From Bryoerythrophyllum caledonicum (lineage: Eukaryota > Streptophyta > Bryopsida > Pottiales > Pottiaceae), in the NCBI GenBank assembly GCA_963971425.1, contig OZ020520.1, positions 28,303,535-28,367,534 of the forward strand: a stretch of DNA of 64,000 nucleotides, written 5' to 3'. Shown here piece by piece: positions 55,116-64,000 of this stretch; position 1 is the first letter of the stretch; every line of letters starts with the position of its first letter. A program made the translations under genes and the position numbers. Below the pieces are notes generated by a model that worked only from the letters and a program-made list of their open reading frames with translations, did no database searches and was not told where the DNA came from.

Positions 55116-57690
55116 TATCCATTTCTAGTGAGAACATGAGTTTCCATACAATCTAACTTCTTTAATATGACAAGTTGGGAAACCAAAAAAGTGTTGCTAT
55201 AGCGAGGTGTCACAGAATTGTTAATATGACATTTTGAACCTAAATGTCATTATTATTGAGGTTTTATGAAAATGCATAAGAATAGATGTCTTAAGGTTGC
55301 CAAAATGTATCTACGAGAGAAAAAGTTGCCAAAAAGTATCTATGAGAAAGAAGAACCCTAACCTATCATGCACATGTTCCCATCGTTCCCAACGTTCACA
55401 ACTTGTTCCTGACATGAAAACATGTTCTTAATGCATTTATTTCCTCTGTAATATGACAAAGTGGGGATCTCAAAGTGTCAAAATATGGAGTGTCATAGTC
55501 GTATTATAGAGGGAGTTGAAGACTACAAAATTTGGTCATACGAAAATGTGTCATATAATCGTCGTGACCAAACCTTGGTGACTCTTTTTCGCATTCCCGC
55601 CTCCAAGTGGGAATGGGCCATTATACTCTATCTGTTTGTGATCAGTAAATTAGGGAACTCCAATCCATACAAACTGAATGATTCAATGAGGCTGACGTGG
55701 ACATTCATCGTCAATGACAATTTTTTCCATGAATATAAAAGAGGTGATCCCACAAGAATCATGCTGACCTTCAAAAAATGCATGGCTTTAATTTAAAAAG
55801 AGGTGAGGGTCGGAGGGTTTCTCGTCAACCGAGACTCACGTGCACAGCCTCCTACCACAACCGGTGGCCTATAACCCTTAAAGGACGGAGCCTATGACCG
55901 TGAAATCAACCGCAATTTCCATTCTACCGTGCGATGTGATTTTTCATCAAATATAAGTGGAATTTTTTTTTAAATTTTTTAGAGATGGTATTACATGTTT
56001 TGTAAATGTCACCAGAATCACAAAAAAAATTGGGAAATTTTGAATTTATTCTGATTTTTAGACGAAAAAGTGAAGAAAATTCACATCAAATTCAAAGTAT
56101 GCTTAAAAAATTTGAAAATTTCATCAGAGAAGAAGAAGATCTCCGGTCTCCAATAAGGGGGCCTGAGTGAATAAAGTGTCTATTTGTTTCACCACTAAAT
56201 CCATGTCCACCGGACATAAGTTTAGTAGTATGGAACTACTTCCCCCTCACGAAGGTAGACACCATGTAACCAGGGAACTAGTAACCGAGAACCAAAAACC
56301 AACCAAAGCTACAGGGCTTAGTTTGAAGATTAGTTAGTATTGAATGAGTGTTTTCGAGAGGATTTATGGGGTGCTATTATGTAATTCAGGGAGAGGTTGG
56401 TTGTTTTCAAGTTTTTGTTTGTGCAGAAGTATGGACAAATTTCACCAAAGGTGTACAATGTAGGGACAAAACTTGTGGTGTAAATGAAACTTCCATGTTC
56501 AGCTAAAGTTAGAAAATTGGTTATAGGCCCAAAGTTCAAATCGCAGTAACTTATCCAATTTTAAGTATTTTTCAAAATTTCGAACTAGAATGGAAACTAG
56601 ACTTCATGAACCTCATTTCATTAGTTGGACTCAAAATCAAGAAATATCATTTGAATGACTCAAATTGAGATTTAGAGCTAGAGCGAAGATTTCTAAAATA
56701 CACTACTTTGAGATCCATGTCACAAACTTTTTCTTCTTTAGATATAACATGATTACCTCAATGAGGCAAGTTTCATCAGCATCTAATACTTACACATTCA
56801 ATGAACTCTCCGCAAAAATAATTGGATGAAAAACGAGTAATTATAGCGATAATCACCCTGAAAATGTAATCCGAGTAGCCACTTTTTGGCTACACCGGCG
56901 TTTAAAGGTTAACGACAAGGCCTTGCACAAGCGCCTTGAAATTCTACGAATGTAACAGATCAGTCATGAAAAAAGTGAACAACATCTACAGGAAGTGATC
57001 TACATTTCACTATTGATTTTTTTCACAAAAATCATTGTTGTTTGTTAGTGTCCCAGCCGATTGGAGATTAGGAAGATGGATTATATGGAGGAAAGCAAAG
57101 CACATCGGTGCTCCAATTGGTGCAAATCAATCCAACGGTTCAATGAACCCTGGCTCCCTAAAAATCGGTCTCATCAACTACTTTTTTGTTTCTTTGTTGT
57201 TGAAGGGTTGAATTGAGATAACTAACATTTTTGGACACGGTTTGGACAAATCCTACCCCTTTTTATTTATTTATTGGATGATGTCTTTTTCAAGATCAAA
57301 AACTCTCTATTGGAGTTTACGCTTCAACATCTACGAGGTAGGGTCAACTTTGGTGCCTTTACTCTTCTAACTCTTTCCACAAATGGCAAGTGCCTATGCT
57401 ATCCTCTAAACGCATTCCAAGCTGCATGTCAACTTTCCAACGGATCTTTCCAATTTGCATTCCATGTAAGCAAGCATTAGTACACTACAATGATTTCCGT
57501 GAAGTGGGACCATGTTGAAATGTACCCAAAGTAAAGCAGTTGTTATTAGGATTTTTTTCATGTATCCAAAATATAACATCATGAATTTTATAAATTTTCC
57601 AAGGTTTTAACTTCCATTATTGTAATAATAGAAATTTACAAAAGCATAAAGTAAGCTGCGATCCATTCTTTGTCATAGAATTTATCCTAT
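55116..57690. other. AT-rich sequence without genes, with a SINE piece
   Basis: Only short frames. A 112-codon plus-strand frame at 55,461 (KWEWAIILYLFVISKLGN) shows no domain and is probably chance. Apart from the SINE tail at 56,129-56,266 nothing is recognised. Confidence 0.4.
56129..56266 (-). mobile_element. SINE 3' fragment, copy 3
   Basis: The complement reads GTGTCTACC..CGTGAGGGGGAAGTAGTTC, ..TATGTCC.GTGG, ..TTTATTCAC and ..GGAGA(C)CGGAGATCTTCTTCT. This matches the 3' half of the full SINE at 39,348-39,719. The tRNA-like head is missing, so it is 5'-truncated or only shares the tail. Confidence 0.65.
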
Positions 57691-57699
57691 GTCCATTAC

Positions 57700-58603
57700 A
57701 AATTGTGCCAATATTAATCCCTTAAGGACCAATGTCCCACAACGGGCATTTCCTGGACATATGTAGGTTCCTACAGTGTCAATTTTCAACAATTCTATTT
57801 TAATTTTTACTGTACATCAACACTTCTAAAAGCTTTACAGGAGTACAATTTTTGTCTATGTCCAACATTGATAAAAAGTACAATTTTTGTTTAAATCCAA
57901 TCCAAAGAAAATTTGGTGGATGAACAGGCAATTTGGGAATGTTTGCAAAGTTATCACGATTTTTAATCTCTAAAAGCCCAAAAATCCCCTAGGGTCACTC
58001 TTGAAGTTTGGGTAGGTTCCTATGATGTCAATTTATAACATTTCTCTTTGGAATTTCTCCCGTAAATGGTTTTTACTAAAAGCTTCGTGTGAGTACAATT
58101 TTTTTTTTAAAATCCAACATTTAATGAAAAAGTTATAGAATTTTGAAATTCAAATGGGGAGAGCAGGCACGTCGGGCAACCAAAAAACCTCTGTTAGAAC
58201 ACTCTATCAAATTTGAGATTTTCAATAATAGAAAGTAAAATTATTTCCTTTCAAATTGTCAAAATAACAATTCTTGTCTTTAGCAAAAAATAACACATTC
58301 ACCCAAGTCAAACATTTTCACACATTGTCAAGCAAGGTGCCAAAATTCATTTTTCTTTTCCACATAAAAACTTAAAGATCTTTGTATTTTTTACATTCTG
58401 TTTAATCTACTACAAGATGTGGTGTAAACCATCTTGTTGACCGTTTGGATTATCATTCTAAAACGTATCAAGTTCCACAAAAAAAAAACGTGAATTGGCA
58501 ATTTTTGAATTTCCACTCGTTGCACAATTGTTTTTGAATATGCTACACTACTTTTTTACCTCTGTAAATTAGTTTACAAGGAAACAACATCATGATCAAC
58601 ATG
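57700..58603 (+). repeat. dispersed AT-rich repeat, copy 2 (uninterrupted)
   Basis: Contains the same ordered blocks as the split copy at 38.86-39.91 and 47.20-47.99 kb. ATGTGGTGT at 58,417-58,425 corresponds to the target site of the 7.3-kb TIR element, and TTATTTCCTTTCA near 58,241 to the target of SINE copy 1, both unoccupied here. Confidence 0.7.
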
Positions 58604-59345
58604 AAGGCACCAAGGCCTTGGTGCGGTGGTTTGGGTCATGGCACACCGGTGAGGTGGTTGTGAGTTCAAGTCTTATTGCCAGCATGGTATCTACCACCAT
58701 AGTCCACCCAATTATGGTCGGCCTTCCCAAGGCCTTGTTGAATGGGGACCCACAAAGCCCTTGGGGGAGATCAACCCAGGCCTCACTTGAGTTGCCCGGC
58801 ATAATCTTTCAATCCGTGCACTCATTTTAATCTTTCAATCAGTTTTGAAGTATTTTTGGAGTGAAAATGCCTTGGGCCTTCAGGGCTTAAGAGAATTTAG
58901 CTTGCCCCAGGCACCATGTTAAGCACTATAATCTTTCAATTTGCCTCACTTGAGTTGCCCGGCATAATCTTTCAATCTGTGCACTCATTTCAATCTTTCA
59001 ATTAGTTTTGATGTATTTTTAGAGTAAAAATGCCTTGGGCCTTTAGGGTTTAAGAGAATTTAGCTTGCCCCACGCACCATGTCAAGCACAAAAGGGTTGA
59101 TTTTGGCCACGTCTTTGTTGTGTGCCATAAAGATAGTGCTACTACTGAAAAAGTTCCTTCCACTGCAACCATTCGCACTTTATAGGTATATTACATCTAT
59201 CAAGTCCCTCTAAGGCAATACCATATTTGGTGGACAATGGTTATAATCATCCTCAACAATGCCGAGTTGCCCTTCTCCAATAACTACAGACACTTTATTC
59301 ACGCCAGCCTCCTTTGGGACCGGAATTCTTCTTCTTCTTCTACTA
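58604..59345 (+). mobile_element. SINE copy 2, interrupted
   Basis: The head (58,604-58,780) matches SINE copy 1: AAGGCACCA.AGCCTTGGTG, TGTGAGTTCAAGTC, GGGGACCCACAAAGCCCTTG. The tail (about 59,225-59,345) matches its 3' end: TTATTCACGCC.G.C.CCTTTGG and TTCTTCTTCTTCT. Between them lies a 163-bp tandem duplication derived from the neighbouring AT-rich repeat, so the copy was split after insertion or is a rearranged chimera. Confidence 0.65.
58781..59106. repeat. 163-bp tandem duplication inside SINE copy 2
   Basis: CCTCACTTGAGTTGCCCGGC starts at 58,781 and again at 58,944. Both copies run through ATAATCTTTCAATC, AATGCCTTGGGCCTT and GAATTTAGCTTGCCCCA(G/C)GC with a few substitutions. Confidence 0.85.
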
Positions 59346-60069
59346 CATTAGATGTTACAAAATTGACAAGTTTTTGGATGCGGATGAAGTGGAGTCTTCA
59401 TCCCCATGCTAGACAGACAGGAAAGCTACTAGCATGTAGGGTATTAGGCCAAATCGCCATAACAACATAAGGCTACAATCTAAACTCCTTATATGTTATC
59501 TCTTTAAGTGTTATAACCTCATATGAAAATTACGCTCCCTAAAAATTTACACTATTAAGTGTTATAACATGTCTCGATCCCTACTTTGATAATTTCACTT
59601 TCATAAGTTTGAAAGTTGGAAAAATCGGATAAATTATGGGGCAATACATAGGAGTAGAGACAGTAAACCATACAACAGGGAAGTAAAATTGGCTTGGTAA
59701 AACACAATTTAGGGTTTGGGGTGCTTACCTTATATTCAGTGTTTGGTGTAGTGTTATGTTTTTCTTGCCTTCGACCTGTAACATATAAAGTTTTAGATGG
59801 TAAGGCTAGTAGGTGTAGCTGTGAGGAGACGAGACGTACCATAGGTTGCGTCACGCCGTCCAATTACTCGCTTCCATTTTAAGCTCCTTCCATCAAGTCC
59901 CGTACGTCCACCACGTTCCGAAGCAGCTGCGAGTGGGTACCATGAACCACCAAACTCCCGATCCTTCGCTGCTGCAGTCTTTTGTATGATCAGGACGCCC
60001 TAGTATTCTTCGCATTCATGAATGTATCTCCACCTCGCAGGTGCGCTTTACCTTTGTCCCACATGATGA
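59107..60069. other. upstream intergenic sequence
   Basis: Apart from the SINE tail at about 59,225-59,345 I see no gene. From about 59,900 the sequence becomes more GC-balanced and approaches the genic segment at the right end. Confidence 0.4.
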
Positions 60070-60655
60070 GTGCCGCAACCAACACCAAGTTGCTATTCCC
60101 GGGTTGGGATCACGAGCACACTGGTGGCTGGATGTGGAGGCAGGCTTGCAATTATAGTACTCCCAAGTCACCATGATCCAGACTCTGTGCAAAGAAATAC
60201 TACTGTAGCCTTTTCGAAAGGAGCAAATGTGGCAGAAAGTACTGGTTTCGGGTCGACCCGCGTCCAGCTTCGTCTGCTTTACCGGCCCAGATTGCGCTCG
60301 CGATCGCGGTTTGTTGACGTCGATGGAGAGGACTTTGTGTCTGCAGCTGCAGTCCAGAGCGTGAAGGTGTGGGGTGGCTACAGGGAGTTGTTAGTGCGTA
60401 CCAGATATGGGCGCCGCAATGTGGCATCTTTGGCCTGCCTGGTGACCACTCGCGGGAGAGATCTTTTGTAGTCTGGTTAGGCCCCACATAGCGCTTTCGG
60501 CTGTGCTGCAGAATGCCTCCACTCTTGGTACCTTGTTTTCCAGGTTCAAGGTGCCTCTGGAAACGTACACAAGTGACAGAAATGAGTTGTTAATGGTTAC
60601 GCAACAATGCAGGAAAATGGAAGATGCAGCGAGGGACAAGCTCCAACGTGTCTGA
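60070..60655 (+). CDS. possible small two-exon gene, unrecognised
   Basis: An open frame up to 60,467 reads KGANVAESTGFGSTRVQLRL, VDVDGEDFVSAAAVQSVKV and RRNVASLACLVTTRGRDL. It meets a GT at 60,468. After a 76-base gap and TTGTTTTCCAG, a frame continues in phase with FKVPLETYTSDRNELLMVTQ and QCRKMEDAARDKLQRV and stops TGA at 60,653. The join is in phase and the last part looks like a real C-terminus. The start codon is unknown; GTG opens the frame at 60,070 and no ATG was chosen. It could be the 3' end of a gene or a fragment. No domain is recognised. Confidence 0.3.
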
Positions 60656-60841
60656 AACATCTAAGGCGAGTATGAGGTCAGGCATTGGGAATTGGCCGAC
60701 GTGATGTTTGTGAGATATCAACATGGCTGCTTATGACTGCTGTAGACGAGGTTGAAGAGCAGGGGCCACAGATGAGCAGGTTTTATTCTCGGCGTGTGTA
60801 TTTTTCACAGCCGGGTAGGATCTCGTAGAGGATTAGTAGAG

Positions 60842-63800
60842 ATGGAGATGAGCGTCAGGCGAATAGGGAGGGTTCGTCTTCTGTGCTTACTGGTGTGTAC
60901 TATCACGCTGCTTCAATGTGGGCTCGCACTCAATGAAGAAGGCGGGCTGTTGCTGGAATGGAAGCAGGGCCTTCAAGACACAGACAATCTCTTGGGCAAC
61001 TGGAATCCCGCGGACGCTACTCCTTGTGTGTGGGCTGGTGTAAAGTGCACTGACGGGTCCATATCTGCAATCGACTTCTCCAATTTCGACACTCTGACAG
61101 GCCCTATCACGGACAACACGTTTGGTAATTAAATTCTTCACTTGCTGATCACTATGATTTGCTTCAAAACTCTTCGCCATATATGGAGTCTGGTTTCCAG
61201 AGGTGTTCTAAGGCTTAACCTGTGACCAATTGTAGGGAAACTCGCCAACCTCTCGAGCTTCGATGTTGCCTACTCCAATCTCAGCGGTAGTTTTCCTGCC
61301 GACATCGTCAACTGCTCCAAACTTGTAAATCTCAACATGAGTTGGACCTGGATTGGGGGGCAAGTGCCGGACGAGATCTCGAACCTGAAAGACCTGCAGC
61401 AATTGGATCTCAGCCTCGCTTTCTTCAACGGGACCTTGTCGGACGCCATATTCCAGGAGCTCCAGGGGCTGAGAATTCTGAGCCTTCATGCCAACTACTT
61501 TTCCGGATCTGTCCCAGCGTCCATCGCTGCCCTGAAGAATCTGCAAAGGCTGACACTGAGCGTCAATTCATGGACTGGGAAGCTCCCCCTTGGCATCCTC
61601 CAGCTGCGGAATCTCAGGGTGTTTTGGTTCGGAGACGACAACATGGATATGATGCCGATGCTGGATTTCGCTGCGTGGGTGAACATGGAAGAGCTTCGGT
61701 TCCATAATGTGAGGTTCGAGCAAGGCCCGTTTCCGGCGGCGGTGGAGAAGATGACCAAGCTGAAGATCCTGCAGCTATCACTGTGCAACCTGACGGGCCC
61801 CGTGCCTGCGTTTATGCAGAACTTGACTGATCTGGAGCTCATCAACCTCGACAACAACTCGCTGAGCGGGGCCATTCCGGACATGTTCGGGGGAATGGCG
61901 AACCTGGTGGACTTCTCAGTGCAGTTAAACACGCTGACCGGCCCCCTTCCGCCCTCACTCTGGCAGTGCAAAAAGCTCCAAATCCTCTTCCTGTACCGGA
62001 ATAAATTCGAGGGCGATATTGCAGGAATCGGCAACTTCAGCGACTTGGTCACAGCGGACTTGTCGCAGAACACATTCACGGGGCCGATCCCGGCCGCGCT
62101 GGGAGCCCTCATGCGCCTGCAGCAGCTCAATCTCTCCTTCAACAACCTCAGCGGCGTGATTCCCCGGGGCCTCGCCGACTCAGAGGAAATTTTCGTAATC
62201 CGCCTCAACAACAACCATCTCATCGACGAGATTCCCTACAGCCTCGGCACGAAGTCGGTTCTTCAGGTTGTGGACTTCAGTACAAACAACCTCTATGGCC
62301 TCATCCCCCCGAACCTCTGCCGCGGCGACATGCTCCACTACCTCAACCTGATGAACAACAGCCTCACAGGCGGGATCCCGGAATCGTTCGGCAGCTGCAC
62401 CAACTTGGACATCGTCTTTTTGTCCAACAACGAGCTCGAGGGCCCCGTGCCGGAAGGCCTGTGGGCGGGACCGAGGATGACGAAGCTGAAGCTCAACAAC
62501 AACAACCTCAACGGGAGCATCGGCCACTCCATCGGCCGCGCGGGAGTTCTCTCCGTGCTCTTCGTCGAGGAAAACCAATTCTCCGGTCCGATCCCGGCCG
62601 AGATCGGGCAGACGATCTTGAGCAAGTTTCGCGCGTACTCAAACCGCCTCGACGGCGCTCTCCCGGAGCAGCTGGGAAACCTGTCCACGGTCACGGAGCT
62701 GTCCCTGCACGCGAACGCCTTCAGTGGCGCCATCCCGCCCGCCATCAGCCGGTGCCGGGAGCTCGTGCAGCTCAACCTCGCCAAGAACGACCTCCAGGGC
62801 GCCATCCCCGACGAGCTGGCCGACCTCCCGAACATCGCCATCATCGACCTGTCGGAGAACTTGCTCTCGGGCGCCATCCCAAAGCGGTTCTTCGGCCTGG
62901 TGCAGCTGCAGAGCCTAAACGTTGCGTACAACAACCTCTCGGGCGTGCTCCCCAAGCAGAACAACGGCCAGGCGTACGTGTTTGTCAACTTCACCGGCAA
63001 CTCGCACCTCTGCGTCGAGGGCGCCTGCCCTTACACGGACGCTGACGGCATCGCGCAGATGACCTCTCCCGGGTCGGGAATCGCCGATTCCTACAAAGTG
63101 AAGCTCCTCGCGTGCGGACTCGCTGCGGCCGTGGTGCTCCTGGTCGCGACGTCGTGTCTCTGCGCGCGGAGATGCAAGGGCAGAGTGCAGCATAGGGACA
63201 CGGAGCTCGGCGAGCTCACGGACGCCGAGGACTCGTGGATCCTGACGTCGTTCCAGACCAAGACCTACCACGAGTACGAGGTCACGGAGCTAGACGAGGA
63301 TAAACTCATCGGCGCGGGCGGCTCGGGCAAGGTGTACCGCGCCACGCTCACCAACGGCGAGTCCGTGGCCGTCAAGAAGCTCTGGGGCGTGAAGAAGGAC
63401 GGCGACGGCTCGCAACAGGGCGGCGGCCATGACCACGGCTTCCGCACTGAGGTACATGCCCCTAGCATCTAATGATGTTTTCTGCGCCAAGAATTGCGCA
63501 CTGATTGCACTCACTGATGCGCAGGTGAAGACGTTGGCCACCATCCGGCACCGCCACATCGTGAAGCTGCTGTGCTGCTGCACGAAGCGCGACAGCAACC
63601 TGCTGGTGTACGAGTACATGCCGAACGGCAGCTTGGGCGACCTGCTGCACGGCACGAAGGCGGCCACTCTCACCTGGGAGATACGCTACAAGATCGCCAT
63701 GGGCGCCGCCATGGTACCAAATCAAACCCCGGCATCGCATTGATCACTCACATTACCTTGTACCACCATGCTTGCACGTCGTGTCTTCTTGATCAGCCCA

Positions 63801-64000
63801 TGGATCTCCAAAACCTAAGCTATGGCATTTCATGATTCGACTGCATGATGCAGGGGCTCCAGTACCTGCACCACGACTGCGTGCCGCAGATTCTGCACCG
63901 CGACATCAAGTCCAACAACATCCTGCTGGACATGGACTACGAGGCGCACCTGGCGGACTTCGGTATCGCCAAGGTGGTGGAGACGGCGGTATCGCGCGAC
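60842..64000 (+). CDS. LRR receptor-like kinase, subfamily XI type (HAESA/CEPR-like), 3' end beyond window
   Basis: A plasma-membrane receptor kinase; relatives perceive small peptides (IDA, CEP, CLE). Exons: 60,842-61,124, 61,236-63,451, 63,525-63,713, 63,854 onward, all with GT-AG borders and in phase. The start was chosen at [17 protein letters not shown] because a signal peptide follows; an in-frame ATG also lies at 60,794. The N-terminal cap carries [16 protein letters not shown]. About 20 leucine-rich repeats of the L..L.L..N.L.G.IP type follow (residues about 95-640). A membrane segment follows (about 712-735, [20 protein letters not shown]). The kinase shows [40 protein letters not shown] and DFGIAK, so catalytic residues are present. 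No breaks are seen. Exons are clearly GC-rich compared with the surroundings. The C-lobe end lies outside. Subfamily placement is by resemblance only. Confidence 0.9.

Noticed and set aside
55461-55796. A 112-codon plus-strand gene
   Set aside because: No domain, no splice context, AT-rich composition like its surroundings; probably chance.
61495-63673. Several long minus-strand and alternate-frame proteins over the receptor kinase
   Set aside because: All are shadows of the GC-rich kinase exons; only the plus-strand frame shows domains and splice logic.

Overview
The window looks like nuclear DNA of a land plant: spliced genes with GT-AG introns, an LRR-XI type receptor kinase, a WSS1A-type DNA-repair protease remnant, a plant-type DExH helicase remnant and a xyloglucan-fucosyltransferase fragment. 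A HET-domain gene and several repeat-borne hypothetical frames remind me of non-seed plants, perhaps a liverwort. That is recall, not a search, and confidence is low. Host genes are few; most of the 64 kb is nested transposons, satellites and AT-rich sequence.

Layout. 0.46-1.53 kb (-): WSS1A-like pseudogene that has lost its metalloprotease centre. 2.0-4.7 kb (-): two-exon HET-domain gene, intact except for one in-frame stop. About 5.4-20.3 kb: a Mutator-like element with a MULE transposase (+), a Ulp1-like protease gene (-) and a 486-residue disordered acidic/RG-rich frame (+). It was later split by a CACTA-like element (12.36-18.40 kb) that carries a fucosyltransferase gene fragment. 20.76 kb: a tRNA-derived SINE. 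21.1-36.25 kb (-): a fossil Gypsy-type LTR retrotransposon, itself cut by a gag-bearing insertion (23,773-27,631, duplication GTCAC) and by a 5.7-kb hAT-like element (27,991-33,737, duplication AATTTAGC) that contains a 200-N assembly gap.

36.5-37.75 kb holds small gene fragments. 39,910-47,203 is a 7.3-kb terminal-inverted-repeat element inserted in a dispersed AT-rich repeat. A second copy of that repeat near 58.42 kb still shows the empty site. This element encodes a multi-exon protein with a ParB/sulfiredoxin-like motif, plus a second divergent coding remnant, and it contains an 86-bp palindrome. I consider it the best candidate for something undescribed. 48.5-50.6 kb is a satellite with a period near 467 bp. 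50.7-53.56 kb (+) is a decayed DExH-box RNA helicase gene with a 280-bp MITE at the end of one exon. 54-59 kb holds MITE and SINE copies in AT-rich DNA. From 60.84 kb to the window end runs a well-preserved LRR receptor kinase gene (+), cut by the window edge.

The genes do not form a pathway. The story is a sparse genic region repeatedly invaded by TIR elements, with target-site duplications that give a clear nesting order. All domain and family calls are from reading motifs by eye; no database search was run.
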